64,000 nt of DNA, from the NCBI GenBank assembly GCA_049889095.1, contig JBLJFK010000001.1. One strand, written 5' to 3'. The position numbers and the translations under genes are program-made. This document shows, piece by piece, positions 26,401 through 35,282 of this stretch (within the stretch, counting starts at the first letter, position 1; each line of letters starts with the position of its first letter). The DNA comes from Ewingella sp049889095. GTDB taxonomy: Bacteria > Pseudomonadota > Gammaproteobacteria > Enterobacterales > Enterobacteriaceae. The notes below the pieces were generated by a model, which worked only from the letters and a program-made list of their open reading frames with translations, had not been told where the DNA came from and ran no database searches.

Positions 26401-26735
26401 GGATTCACCCCTTCGGACTGGCCTGATGATTCATTAAGTTAACGTTTTTCGCGCTTAAAAAAACCGATCTTACGCACAGCTAAATCAGGTTGTGGATTAA
26501 AATCTATACAAACTAAGTGCTCAACGCGTTTTGTGTTTGATTCAATGACCGACATGAAAATAAGGAAAAATAAGAATAAGTGAAATAAATTGCTAAATAT
26601 AAACAGAATTATCTTATCGACTAACGGTTAACGCCTTTGTTTAACAGAACATTATTGAGCATAGACTAAAAATATATTCAGGTGTGCGCAGAACATGTAT
26701 ATGCTGACTTCCATCAACGTCGTGAGAGGCATAAT
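26401..26735. other. AT-rich intergenic region between yniA and emtA
   Basis: 335 bases between divergent genes, very AT-rich in 26560-26690. Presumably it contains both promoters. I see no ORF of note, no hairpin and no recognisable operator. GAGAGG at 26724-26729 is the ribosome site of emtA. Confidence 0.5.
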
Positions 26736-27371
26736 GTGAAACCAAATATTCTTTATTTGATTGCCGCGCTTTTATTAGCAGGTTGCGCTAAAGAAACGTC
26801 GGTACAGCAAAAGACTCATTTTTTGAATCCATCGGCCGCTATCCCGAACACGTCCATGATGCATCAGGGACCTTACGGTAGCGTTATCCACCAGGCCGCT
26901 AATACCTATGGTGTTGATGAAACACTGGTAAAAGCCATTATTCAGGTCGAGTCAGGATTTAATCCTACCATTGTGAGCAAGTCTAACGCAGTGGGGTTGA
27001 TGCAGCTTAAAGCCTCAACAGCAGGGCGTGACGCATATCGCATGAAAGGGCGCAATGGTCAGCCCAGTACTTATGAATTGAAAGATCCTGCTGTAAATAT
27101 TGATTTAGGTACTGCATATCTTAGTATGTTGCAGCAGCAATTAGGGGGCATCAGCGATCCCCAGACCCGGCGATATGCCACCACCGTGGCCTATGTGAAC
27201 GGCGCCGGAGCCTTGCTGAGAACCTTCTCCAGCGACAAAACCTATGCCGTGGCGAAGATTAATCAGATGACGCCGGAACAGTTTTATCAGCACGTACAGC
27301 AGAAACATCCTGCACCGCAAGCGCCTCGCTACTTGTGGAAAGTGAACAACGCTTATCTGGCGATGCGATAA
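26736..27371 (+). CDS. emtA: Membrane-bound lytic murein transglycosylase EmtA (MltE)
   Basis: Outer-membrane-anchored endo-acting lytic transglycosylase that cleaves peptidoglycan glycan strands. 211 residues from GTG 26736 (E. coli 203). The lipoprotein signal ends in lipobox LLAGC with Cys at residue 17. The SLT fold motifs are IIQVESGFNPTIVSKSNAVG (catalytic Glu) with LMQLKAS, then TTVAYVNGAGALLRTFSSD and HPAPQAPRYLWKVNNAY. GTG is chosen because GAGAGG sits six bases upstream and it gives a proper lipoprotein signal. The frame is open 18 codons further up, but that extension would spoil the signal peptide. Confidence 0.93.
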   Translation: MKPNILYLIAALLLAGCAKETSVQQKTHFLNPSAAIPNTSMMHQGPYGSVIHQAANTYGVDETLVKAIIQVESGFNPTIVSKSNAVGLMQLKASTAGRDAYRMKGRNGQPSTYELKDPAVNIDLGTAYLSMLQQQLGGISDPQTRRYATTVAYVNGAGALLRTFSSDKTYAVAKINQMTPEQFYQHVQQKHPAPQAPRYLWKVNNAYLAMR

Positions 27372-27402
27372 GCCTTGTTCATTCTGTCCGTCAGCGAGCC
27401 TC

Positions 27403-28086
27403 TCAGGCCGCTGGCGGGTAGTGTGAAATAATTTCCAGGATCCCGTTAATCCCAAACTGCACGCCCATACACACCAGTAAGAACCCCATTACGCGCGAAA
27501 TCGCTTCAATCCCGCTCTTGCCTACCATTCGCATGATTGCTCCGGAACTCCGCAGGCTACCCCAAAGAATCAGGCCAATGAGTAAAAAAACGATAACCGG
27601 TGTGACAGTGATAACCCATGCGGGATATTCCACGCCATCTTTGATAGCCGAGGCGCTGCTAATGATCATCGCGATAGTCCCGGGACCTGCCGTACTAGGC
27701 ATGGCGAGGGGAACGAAGGCGATATTGGGTGAATCTTGCTTCTTCATCTCTTCAGTTTTGTTCTCAACCATGGTCTTTTCTTCAGCATGAGGTTGAGGAA
27801 ATAGCATACGAAAACCGATAAAAGAGACAATTAAACCGCCCGCGATGCGTAGCCCTGGGATGGAAATACCAAAGGTGCTCATCACCACCTGACCCGCGTA
27901 ATAGGTCACGATCATGATCACAAACACATAAACAGAAGCCATCAGGGATTGATGGTTGCGCTCCTGTTCGGTCATGTTGCCTGATAATCCGAGTAACAGG
28001 GCGACGGTGGTCAACGGATTCGCCAGCGGTAGCAAAATCACTAATCCTAAGCCGATAGCTTTAAACAGCAGGCCGATTTCGCTCAT
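27403..28086 (-). CDS. marC: MarC-family inner membrane protein
   Basis: Six-helix membrane protein of the UPF0056/MarC family. Despite the name no role in antibiotic resistance has been established, and its function is unknown. 227 residues (E. coli MarC 221). Conserved segments are LANPLTTVALLLGLSGNM, SIPGLRIAGGLIVSFIGFRM and AFVPLAMPSTAGPGTIAMII, and it ends FLLVCMGVQFGINGILEII. The hydrophilic loop near 100-120 is richer in Lys/Glu than in E. coli. Here it is next to thrS, not marRAB, so its regulation differs from the E. coli locus. Convergent with emtA. Confidence 0.9.
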   Translation of the reverse strand: MSEIGLLFKAIGLGLVILLPLANPLTTVALLLGLSGNMTEQERNHQSLMASVYVFVIMIVTYYAGQVVMSTFGISIPGLRIAGGLIVSFIGFRMLFPQPHAEEKTMVENKTEEMKKQDSPNIAFVPLAMPSTAGPGTIAMIISSASAIKDGVEYPAWVITVTPVIVFLLIGLILWGSLRSSGAIMRMVGKSGIEAISRVMGFLLVCMGVQFGINGILEIISHYPPAA

Positions 28087-28333
28087 AAATTGTCATCCAT
28101 TTGATTACGTCCTCTTAACGTTAGTGTGCAGGGACGAATTACACGAAAAATATCATCATTAAGCAACTCAGGTTGCTGGAAAAGCGCACTTTACGGATGC
28201 TACACTGACTGGCGTTTTTTACGTCGCATCCTGAAACAATGGAATCAGGGTTTCACGGGTGCATGTATTCGGCAAAGTAGAGCTGGATAGCGTAATTAAT
28301 CGAATGAATTCACACTCAAATATTTTTCTATAT

Positions 28334-28371
28334 GTGCTCTGTCGTGTGGGGCACCACTGTAGATAAGGAAT
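28334..28371 (+). promoter_or_regulatory. thrS translational operator (tRNA-Thr anticodon-arm mimic) and ribosome site
   Basis: GTGCTC (28334-28339) pairs with GGGCAC (28349-28354) around a 9-base loop TGTCGTGTG that holds the threonine-type CGT triplet. CACCACTG and AAGGAA then lead to the ATG at 28376. This is nearly the same as domain 2 of the E. coli thrS operator, which ThrRS binds to repress its own translation. The rest of 28087-28333 is the marC-thrS promoter region, with an AT-rich leader resembling the unpaired domain 3. Confidence 0.75.
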
Positions 28372-28375
28372 TAAA

Positions 28376-30304
28376 ATGCCTGTTATTACGCTTCCCGATG
28401 GAAGCTTGCGCTCGTTTGATGCTCCTGTTTCACCTCTTGATGTTGCCCTTGATATTGGTCCTGGTCTGGCGAAAGCCTGTATCGCAGGCCGTGTGAATGG
28501 CGAACTGGTCGATGCAACAGACTTGATCACCGACGACGCACAATTAGCGATCATCACTACCAAAGACGAAGCCGGTTTGGAAATCTTGCGTCACTCTTGT
28601 GCGCACCTGTTAGGCCATGCGATTAAACAATTATGGCCAAACACCAAAATGGCTATCGGTCCGGTTATCGACAACGGTTTTTATTACGATGTTGATTTAG
28701 ATCGCACGCTGACTCAGGAAGACATTGATCTGCTTGAAAAGCGTATGCATGAACTGGCTGAGAAAAATTACGACGTTATTAAAAAGAAAGTCAGCTGGCA
28801 GGAAGCGCGCGATACGTTTGAAAGTCGTGGCGAGCAGTACAAAGTGGCGATTCTGGATGAGAACATCAGTCATGATGACCAGCCAGGTTTGTATCACCAC
28901 GAAGAGTACGTGGATATGTGTCGTGGTCCCCACGTTCCCAATATGCGTTTCTGCCACCATTTCAAGTTGCAGAAAACCTCAGGGGCTTACTGGCGCGGCG
29001 ACAGCAAAAATAAAATGCTGCAACGCATCTACGGCACAGCATGGGCTGAGAAGAAACAACTGAACTCTTACCTGCAACGTCTGGAAGAAGCTGGCAAACG
29101 CGATCACCGTAAAATTGGTAAGCAGCTGGATCTCTACCACATGCAGGAAGAAGCGCCAGGCATGGTTTTCTGGCACAACGATGGCTGGACTATTTTCCGT
29201 GAACTGGAAGCTTTTGTACGCATGAAACTGAAGTCTTATGACTATCAGGAAGTGAAAGGTCCCTTCATGATGGACCGCGTACTGTGGGAAAAAACAGGTC
29301 ACTGGGATAACTACAAAGAAGCGATGTTCACCACCTCTTCCGAGAACCGTGAGTATTGTATCAAGCCGATGAACTGCCCGGGCCACGTGCAGATTTTTAA
29401 TCAGGGTCTGAAGTCTTACCGTGATTTGCCCCTGCGTATGGCTGAGTTTGGTAGTTGTCACCGCAATGAGCCTTCCGGGTCACTGCACGGTCTAATGCGT
29501 GTGCGTGGCTTTACTCAAGACGATGCTCACATCTTCTGTACTGAAGAGCAGGTGCGTGACGAAGTCAACAGCTGTATCCGCATGGTATATGACATGTACA
29601 GCACCTTTGGTTTCGAAAAGATTGTGGTTAAGTTATCAACCCGCCCTGAAAAACGCATTGGTAGTGACGAAATGTGGACTCGCGCTGAAGATGACCTCGC
29701 TGCTGCGCTGACAGAAAACAAGATCGAATTTGAATATCAGCCAGGTGAGGGGGCGTTTTATGGTCCGAAAATTGAATTCACCTTGCATGATTGTTTGGAT
29801 CGTGCGTGGCAGTGTGGTACCGTGCAACTCGACTTTTCATTACCTGGCCGCCTGAACGCTTCTTACATTGGCGAAAGCAACGATCGTCAGGTACCGGTAA
29901 TGATTCACCGCGCAATTCTGGGTTCAATGGAACGCTTCATCGGTATTCTTACCGAAGAGTATGCGGGCTTTTTCCCAACATGGATTGCTCCGGTTCAGGT
30001 AGTCGTAATTAATATTACTGACAATCAAGCTGCCTATGTCGAAGAATTAACTAAAAAACTGCAAGAAGCAGGCATTCGCGTTAAAGCCGACTTGAGAAAT
30101 GAGAAGATTGGCTTTAAAATTCGCGAACACACGCTGCGTCGTGTTCCTTATATGTTGGTTTGTGGCGATAAAGAGGTCGAAGCGGGCAAAGTTGCCGTTC
30201 GTACCCGCCGCGGAAAAGACTTAGGAAGCATGGACGTCAGCGTAGTCGTTGACAAACTGCTGGCGGAAATCCGCAGCAGAAGTCTTCATCAACTGGAGGA
30301 ATAA
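28376..30304 (+). CDS. thrS: Threonyl-tRNA synthetase
   Basis: Charges tRNA-Thr with threonine. Class II synthetase of 642 residues, as in E. coli. Domains in order: TGS (about 1-61), the SAD editing domain with HSCAHLLGHAIKQLWP (about 70-225), the catalytic core with motif 2 around CHRNEPSGSLHGLMRVRGF, and the C-terminal anticodon-binding domain (about 535-642). The zinc ligand Cys lies in KPMNCPGHVQIF. The gene represses its own translation through the upstream operator. Its stop TAA ends three bases before the ATT start of infC, and GGAGGA for infC lies within its last codons. Confidence 0.98.
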   Translation: MPVITLPDGSLRSFDAPVSPLDVALDIGPGLAKACIAGRVNGELVDATDLITDDAQLAIITTKDEAGLEILRHSCAHLLGHAIKQLWPNTKMAIGPVIDNGFYYDVDLDRTLTQEDIDLLEKRMHELAEKNYDVIKKKVSWQEARDTFESRGEQYKVAILDENISHDDQPGLYHHEEYVDMCRGPHVPNMRFCHHFKLQKTSGAYWRGDSKNKMLQRIYGTAWAEKKQLNSYLQRLEEAGKRDHRKIGKQLDLYHMQEEAPGMVFWHNDGWTIFRELEAFVRMKLKSYDYQEVKGPFMMDRVLWEKTGHWDNYKEAMFTTSSENREYCIKPMNCPGHVQIFNQGLKSYRDLPLRMAEFGSCHRNEPSGSLHGLMRVRGFTQDDAHIFCTEEQVRDEVNSCIRMVYDMYSTFGFEKIVVKLSTRPEKRIGSDEMWTRAEDDLAAALTENKIEFEYQPGEGAFYGPKIEFTLHDCLDRAWQCGTVQLDFSLPGRLNASYIGESNDRQVPVMIHRAILGSMERFIGILTEEYAGFFPTWIAPVQVVVINITDNQAAYVEELTKKLQEAGIRVKADLRNEKIGFKIREHTLRRVPYMLVCGDKEVEAGKVAVRTRRGKDLGSMDVSVVVDKLLAEIRSRSLHQLEE

Positions 30305-30307
30305 AGT

Positions 30308-30859
30308 ATTAAAGGCGGAAAACGAGTTCAAACGGCGCGACCTAATCGCATTAACAAAGAGATTCGCGCGCAAGAAGTTCGCCTCACCGGCGTCGATGGC
30401 GAGCAGATTGGTATTGTCAGTCTGAATGAAGCTCTAGAAAAAGCTGAGGAAGCGGGCGTCGATTTAGTAGAAATCAGTCCGAATGCCGAGCCGCCAGTTT
30501 GTCGAATCATGGATTACGGCAAATTCCTCTACGAGAAGAGCAAGTCGACTAAAGAGCAGAAAAAGAAACAAAAAGTTATCCAGGTTAAGGAAATCAAATT
30601 CCGACCTGGTACCGATGATGGCGACTATCAGGTCAAACTACGCAACCTGATTCGCTTTCTGGAAGATGGCGATAAAGCTAAAATTACTCTGCGTTTCCGT
30701 GGACGTGAAATGGCTCACCAACAGATTGGTATGGAAGTGCTTGTGCGCGTCCGTAAAGATCTGTGTGAAGATTCTGAATTGGCCGTTGTCGAATCCTTCC
30801 CTACGAAGATCGAAGGTCGTCAGATGATCATGGTGCTCGCACCTAAGAAGAAACAGTAA
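30308..30859 (+). CDS. infC: Translation initiation factor IF-3, with an ATT start codon
   Basis: Binds the 30S subunit, keeps subunits apart and proofreads the initiator tRNA. 183 residues against 180 in E. coli; the extra residues are a small insertion in RKDLCEDSELAVVES. The start is the rare ATT at 30308, preceded by GGAGGA with a 7-base gap, giving the expected N-terminus (initiator Met)-KGGKRVQTARPNRINKE. Standard ATG-based gene calling would begin only at 30509 inside the protein. In E. coli the AUU start lets IF-3 repress its own synthesis; the same control is expected. The C-terminal domain ends KIEGRQMIMVLAPKKKQ. Confidence 0.97.
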   Translation: MKGGKRVQTARPNRINKEIRAQEVRLTGVDGEQIGIVSLNEALEKAEEAGVDLVEISPNAEPPVCRIMDYGKFLYEKSKSTKEQKKKQKVIQVKEIKFRPGTDDGDYQVKLRNLIRFLEDGDKAKITLRFRGREMAHQQIGMEVLVRVRKDLCEDSELAVVESFPTKIEGRQMIMVLAPKKKQ

Positions 30860-30870
30860 GGCTTCCAAGT

Positions 30871-30910
30871 AATTTGCCCCATTCAGTGCTTGCGCTGTAT
30901 GGGGCAAATT
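30871..30910 (+). promoter_or_regulatory. Long hairpin between infC and rpmI
   Basis: AATTTGCCCCAT (30871-30882) and ATGGGGCAAATT (30899-30910) are perfect complements. Inside, CAGTGC and GCGCTG extend the stem past a T-T mismatch to a tiny loop. In E. coli ribosomal protein L20 represses rpmI through structures in this interval, so this hairpin is a candidate part of the L20 operator. It is not a terminator: there is no T-run. Confidence 0.5.
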
Positions 30911-30955
30911 CGCCTTTCTGATTCATGTTAATAACAATGCGAAGTGGAATGTAAA

Positions 30956-31153
30956 ATGCCAAAGATCAAAACAGTACGTGGCGCCGCTAAACGCTTTAAG
31001 AAAACCGGTAGTGGTGGTTTTAAGCGTAAGCACGCTAACCTGCGTCATATTCTGACGAAAAAAGCTACTAAGCGTAAACGTCATTTGCGTCCTAAAGGCA
31101 TGGTATCCAGGAACGATTTGGGCCTTGTCAGCGCATGTTTGCCGTACGCATAA
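30956..31153 (+). CDS. rpmI: 50S ribosomal protein L35
   Basis: Small basic protein of the large ribosomal subunit, 65 residues. MPKIKTVRGAAKRFKKTG and RHILTKKATKRKRHLRPKG are near identical to E. coli L35. ATG 30956 is the family start; the frame is open four codons upstream. It lies between infC and rplT in the conserved thrS-infC-rpmI-rplT order and is translationally controlled by L20 in E. coli. Confidence 0.97.
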   Translation: MPKIKTVRGAAKRFKKTGSGGFKRKHANLRHILTKKATKRKRHLRPKGMVSRNDLGLVSACLPYA

Positions 31154-31192
31154 ATACACTTTTTTAATCAAGAATAAAACTCAGGAGAGCAT

Positions 31193-31549
31193 ATGGCTCG
31201 CGTAAAACGTGGTGTGATTGCACGTGCACGTCACAAGAAAATTTTAAAGCAGGCGAAAGGTTACTACGGTGCCCGTTCGCGCGTATATCGTGTTGCATTC
31301 CAGGCTGTTATCAAAGCTGGTCAATACGCTTACCGTGACCGTCGTCAAAAGAAACGTCAGTTCCGTCAGCTGTGGATCGCGCGTATCAACGCAGCAGCTC
31401 GTCAGAACGACATGTCTTACAGCAAATTCATTAACGGCTTGAAAAAAGCTTCTATTGAAATTGACCGTAAGATTTTGGCTGATATCGCCGTTTTCGATAA
31501 GTTCGCATTTAGCGCACTGGTAGAAAAAGCGAAAGCAGCACTGGCGTAA
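31193..31549 (+). CDS. rplT: 50S ribosomal protein L20
   Basis: Binds 23S rRNA early in 50S assembly and in E. coli also represses rpmI and itself. 118 residues, basic N-terminal arm MARVKRGVIARARHKKILKQ and globular part with RQNDMSYSKFINGLKKA. CAGGAGAG precedes the ATG. Last gene before a strong terminator. Confidence 0.97.
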   Translation: MARVKRGVIARARHKKILKQAKGYYGARSRVYRVAFQAVIKAGQYAYRDRRQKKRQFRQLWIARINAAARQNDMSYSKFINGLKKASIEIDRKILADIAVFDKFAFSALVEKAKAALA

Positions 31550-31556
31550 GTCAGCT

Positions 31557-31586
31557 AAAAAAGAGGGGGCTTGCTCCCTCTTTTTT
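31557..31586 (+). terminator. Terminator after rplT
   Basis: AAAAAAGAGGG, short loop, CCCTCTTTTTT ends the thrS-rplT unit 8 bases after the rplT stop. A TATAAT at 31590-31595 directly downstream may be the -10 of the pheST promoter, though no good -35 was seen. Confidence 0.85.
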
Positions 31587-31673
31587 GTTTATAATCAGCC
31601 AGATTAGTGGTTTAATCCCATGTCTGATGACCGCGTGATAGGTTTCGCGTCAAGCCAACAAGGTACTGCAAGC

Positions 31674-31718
31674 ATGAATGCTGCTATTTTCCGTTTCTTT
31701 TTTTACTTTAGCGCCTGA
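31674..31718 (+). CDS. pheM: Phenylalanine leader peptide PheM
   Basis: A 14-codon reading frame, MNAAIFRFFFYFSA, with five Phe codons, preceded by AAGG. It differs from the E. coli PheM peptide only at the last residue as I recall it. Its translation senses charged tRNA-Phe: stalling on the Phe codons favours an antiterminator and so expression of pheST. Too short for automatic gene calling but strongly supported by position and by the attenuator about 48 bases downstream. Confidence 0.95.
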   Translation: MNAAIFRFFFYFSA

Positions 31719-31765
31719 CTCAGGAAGGCTTTCGCGCGTAAGAGAAGAAACGAAAAGTAGCGCCT

Positions 31766-31790
31766 AAGCCTCCCTCGTGGAGGCTTTTTT
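31766..31790 (+). terminator. pheST attenuator
   Basis: AAGCCTCC, loop CTCGT, GGAGGCTTTTTT: the terminator arm of the phenylalanine attenuator. Between it and pheM lie alternative pairing segments, for example GACTCAGGAAGGC. Confidence 0.9.
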
Positions 31791-31892
31791 GTATCTGTTC
31801 TTTATTTACTAAGGTCCAGGGCCAAAACCGCGCCCCTGATAAATAACAGTTATTTCACATCCGGCCGTGCAGGCCAGAAAAAGAGGAAAGCA

Positions 31893-32876
31893 ATGCCACA
31901 TCTCGCAGAACTGGTTGCCAACGCCAAGGCAGCCGTAGAGAGTGCTCAGGATATTGCCACGCTGGATAATGTGCGTGTTGAATATCTTGGTAAGAAAGGC
32001 CACCTGACACTCCAGATGACGACTCTCCGTGAATTACCCGCAGAAGAGCGCCCGGCTGCGGGCGCAGTCATCAATGAAGCGAAAGCACAGGTTCAGGATG
32101 CCCTGAATACGCGTAAAAATACGCTTGAGTCCGCTGTTCTGAATGCCCGTCTGGCTGAAGAGACGATTGATGTTTCGCTGCCAGGTCGCCGTATTGAGAA
32201 CGGCGGTTTGCATCCGGTGACCCGAACGATAGACCGCATTGAAACCTTCTTCGGCGAGTTGGGCTTTACTGTGGAAACAGGCCCTGAAATCGAAGATGAC
32301 TACCATAACTTCGATGCGCTGAATATTCCGAGTCACCATCCGGCACGTGCGGACCACGACACCTTCTGGTTCGATGCGACCCGTTTACTGCGTACCCAGA
32401 CTTCTGGCGTACAAATTCGCACGATGAAAGGTCAGCAGCCGCCTATTCGTATCATTGCGCCTGGCCGTGTGTACCGTAACGATTACGATCAGACTCACAC
32501 GCCAATGTTCCATCAGATGGAAGGCCTGATTGTCGATAAAGGTATCAGCTTCACCAACCTGAAAGGCACGCTGCATGACTTCCTGAATAACTTCTTCGAA
32601 GCTGATCTGCAGATCCGTTTCCGTCCTTCCTACTTTCCGTTTACCGAGCCTTCAGCTGAAGTTGACGTCATGGGTAAAAATGGTAAATGGCTGGAAGTAT
32701 TAGGTTGCGGCATGGTTCATCCGAACGTACTGCGTAACGTCGGCATCGACCCTGAAGTTTATTCCGGTTTCGCATTCGGTATGGGGATGGAGCGTCTGAC
32801 CATGTTGCGTTACGGCGTGACAGACTTGCGTGCTTTCTTCGAAAACGATCTGCGTTTCCTCAAACAGTTTAAGTAA
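31893..32876 (+). CDS. pheS: Phenylalanyl-tRNA synthetase alpha subunit
   Basis: Catalytic subunit of the (alpha-beta)2 PheRS. 327 residues, the same as E. coli. An N-terminal coiled-coil arm (about 1-85) precedes the class II core. Motif 2 is RNDYDQTHTPMFHQMEGL and motif 3 is GFAFGMGMERLTMLRYG, with FRPSYFPFTEPSAEVDV in between. GAGGAAAG precedes the ATG. It is 14 bases from pheT and under attenuation control by pheM. Confidence 0.98.
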   Translation: MPHLAELVANAKAAVESAQDIATLDNVRVEYLGKKGHLTLQMTTLRELPAEERPAAGAVINEAKAQVQDALNTRKNTLESAVLNARLAEETIDVSLPGRRIENGGLHPVTRTIDRIETFFGELGFTVETGPEIEDDYHNFDALNIPSHHPARADHDTFWFDATRLLRTQTSGVQIRTMKGQQPPIRIIAPGRVYRNDYDQTHTPMFHQMEGLIVDKGISFTNLKGTLHDFLNNFFEADLQIRFRPSYFPFTEPSAEVDVMGKNGKWLEVLGCGMVHPNVLRNVGIDPEVYSGFAFGMGMERLTMLRYGVTDLRAFFENDLRFLKQFK

Positions 32877-32890
32877 GGCGGGAATATCAC

Positions 32891-35278
32891 ATGAAATTCA
32901 GTGAACTCTGGTTGCGTGAGTGGGTAAACCCAGCCATCAGCAGCGAAGCACTATCTGATCAAATAACCATGGCCGGTCTGGAGGTTGACGGTGTTGAGCC
33001 CGTTGCCGGTGCCTTCCACGGTGTTGTCGTGGGTGAAGTTGTCGAATGCGGTCAGCATCCAAACGCTGATAAACTGCGCGTCACCAAAGTGAACGTCGGT
33101 GGTGATCGGCTGCTCGACATTGTTTGCGGTGCACCAAACTGCCGTCAGGGTCTTAAAGTCGCGGTTGCCACGGTTGGGGCCGTACTGCCAGGTGATTTCA
33201 AAATCAAAGCCGCCAAACTGCGTGGTGAACCTTCTGAAGGGATGCTGTGCTCGTTTTCAGAGCTGGGTATTTCCGACGAGCACGACGGAATCATCGAATT
33301 ACCCGCTGATGCACCGATCGGAACCGACATCCGCGATTTTCTCAAGCTTAACGACAGCACCATTGAAATCAGCGTGACGCCAAATCGCGCCGACTGCCTT
33401 GGTATTATTGGTGTCGCGCGTGATGTTGCGGTGTTTTATCAGATGCCGTTAACTGAGCCCGACATGTCTCCTGTGGCGGCCACCATCAATGACGTGCTGC
33501 CAATCGACGTGCAAGCTACCGAAGCCTGTCCGCGCTATCTGGGCAGAGTCGTGAAAGGCATCAACGTGAAAGCCTCAACGCCGCTGTGGATGCGCGAGAA
33601 ACTGCGTCGCTGCGGTATCCGCTCGATTGATCCTGTCGTCGACATCACCAACTTTGTGTTGCTTGAACTTGGTCAGCCGATGCATGCCTTTGATCTGAAT
33701 CGTATTCAGGGCGGTATTGTAGTGCGCATGGCGCATAAAGATGAAGCGCTAACCCTGCTTGACGGTACTAAAACCAAACTCAGCGACGATACGCTGGTGA
33801 TTGCGGACCACGAAAAAGCGTTGGCGATGGGCGGTATTTTCGGCGGTGAACATTCTGGAGTCAATGACGAGACTCAGAGCGTATTACTGGAGTGTGCTTT
33901 CTTCAATCCGCTGTCCATTACCGGTCGCGCGCGCCGTCAGGGTTTGCATACCGATGCGTCGCATCGATATGAACGCGGTGTTGACCCTGCGTTACAACAT
34001 AAAGCTATGGCACGTGCAACGGCTCTCTTGCTGGAGATCTGTGGTGGTGCTGCGGGTCCGGTTATCGATGTTACTTCAGAGAAAGACCTGCCAAAAGTGG
34101 CAACAATTCAACTGCGTCGCGAAAAGCTTGACCGTCTGATTGGCCATCATGTTGACGATGCACAGGTTACTGACATTTTGTCGCGTCTGGGTTGTCGTGT
34201 TGAGCAGCAGGGCGATAGCTGGACGGCCGTTGCGCCAAGCTGGCGTTTCGATATGCAAATTGAAGAAGATTTGGTCGAAGAAATCGCTCGTGTATATGGC
34301 TACAACAACATCCCGGATGTGCCCGTTAAAGCTAATCTGGAAATGACCCGGCATCATGAAGCCAATTTGTCATTAAAACGTGTTAAAAATCTACTGGTTG
34401 ACCGGGGTTTTCAGGAAGCCATTACTTACAGCTTCGTTGATCCAAAAATTCAGCGTTTGCTGCATCCTGGTGAAGAAGCACTGATTTTACCAAACCCAAT
34501 CTCCGTTGAGATGTCTGCTATGCGCCTTTCGCTATGGACGGGTTTGCTCGCATCAGCGGTTTACAACCAGAACCGTCAACAGAGCCGTGTGCGCATTTTT
34601 GAAAGCGGTCTGCGTTTTGTTCCTGATACTCAAGCGAATTTGGGTATCCGTCAGGATGTCATGCTATCCGCTGTGATCACCGGTAATAAAAGTGAAGAGC
34701 ATTGGGATCTGGCGCGGCAGGCAGTTGACTACTACGATTTGAAAGGCGATCTTGAAGCGATTCTTGAACTTACCGGCAAATTAGATGATATCCAATTCAA
34801 AGCCGAAGCAAATACGGCCCTGCATCCTGGACAGAGTGCTGCAATTTATTTAGGTGGCGAACGTATTGGTTTCATTGGTGTAGTCCATCCTGAGCTGGAA
34901 CGTAAGCTCGACTTGAACGGTCGTACAGTGGTGTTTGAACTGTTGTGGAATAAGGTCGCAGACCGCGTGCTGCCTGATGCGAAAGCCATTTCGCGCTTCC
35001 CTGCAAACCGCCGTGATATTGCTGTTGTAGTTGCTGAAAATGTCGCTGCAGAAGATATTTTGGTAGAGTGTAAGAAAGTTGGCGCAAATCAGGTAGTTGG
35101 CGTAAACTTATTTGACGTGTATCGTGGCAAGGGCGTGGCGGAGGGTTATAAAAGCTTAGCTATTAGTCTGGTATTGCAGGATACCGCTCGTACACTGGAA
35201 GAAGAAGAGATCGCCGCTACCGTTGCAAAATGCGTAGAGGCTCTAAAGCAGCGATTCCAAGCATCCTTGAGGGATTGA
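32891..35278 (+). CDS. pheT: Phenylalanyl-tRNA synthetase beta subunit
   Basis: Structural, editing and tRNA-binding subunit of PheRS, 795 residues as in E. coli. Domains in order: tRNA-binding OB fold (about 40-150; HPNADKLRVTKVNVGG), the B3/B4 editing module (about 210-375; LRRCGIRSIDPVVDITNFV), B5 (about 400-475), a core catalytic-like domain, and the C-terminal FDX-ACB domain that binds the tRNA acceptor (SRFPANRRDIAVVVAENV). The stop lies four bases before ihfA, so ihfA is co-transcribed at least in part. Confidence 0.98.
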   Translation: MKFSELWLREWVNPAISSEALSDQITMAGLEVDGVEPVAGAFHGVVVGEVVECGQHPNADKLRVTKVNVGGDRLLDIVCGAPNCRQGLKVAVATVGAVLPGDFKIKAAKLRGEPSEGMLCSFSELGISDEHDGIIELPADAPIGTDIRDFLKLNDSTIEISVTPNRADCLGIIGVARDVAVFYQMPLTEPDMSPVAATINDVLPIDVQATEACPRYLGRVVKGINVKASTPLWMREKLRRCGIRSIDPVVDITNFVLLELGQPMHAFDLNRIQGGIVVRMAHKDEALTLLDGTKTKLSDDTLVIADHEKALAMGGIFGGEHSGVNDETQSVLLECAFFNPLSITGRARRQGLHTDASHRYERGVDPALQHKAMARATALLLEICGGAAGPVIDVTSEKDLPKVATIQLRREKLDRLIGHHVDDAQVTDILSRLGCRVEQQGDSWTAVAPSWRFDMQIEEDLVEEIARVYGYNNIPDVPVKANLEMTRHHEANLSLKRVKNLLVDRGFQEAITYSFVDPKIQRLLHPGEEALILPNPISVEMSAMRLSLWTGLLASAVYNQNRQQSRVRIFESGLRFVPDTQANLGIRQDVMLSAVITGNKSEEHWDLARQAVDYYDLKGDLEAILELTGKLDDIQFKAEANTALHPGQSAAIYLGGERIGFIGVVHPELERKLDLNGRTVVFELLWNKVADRVLPDAKAISRFPANRRDIAVVVAENVAAEDILVECKKVGANQVVGVNLFDVYRGKGVAEGYKSLAISLVLQDTARTLEEEEIAATVAKCVEALKQRFQASLRD

Positions 35279-35282
35279 ACCT

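Noticed and set aside
28334..28354. tRNA-like hairpin
   Set aside because: Only an anticodon-arm mimic; no acceptor or other arms, so it is the thrS operator and not a tRNA gene.
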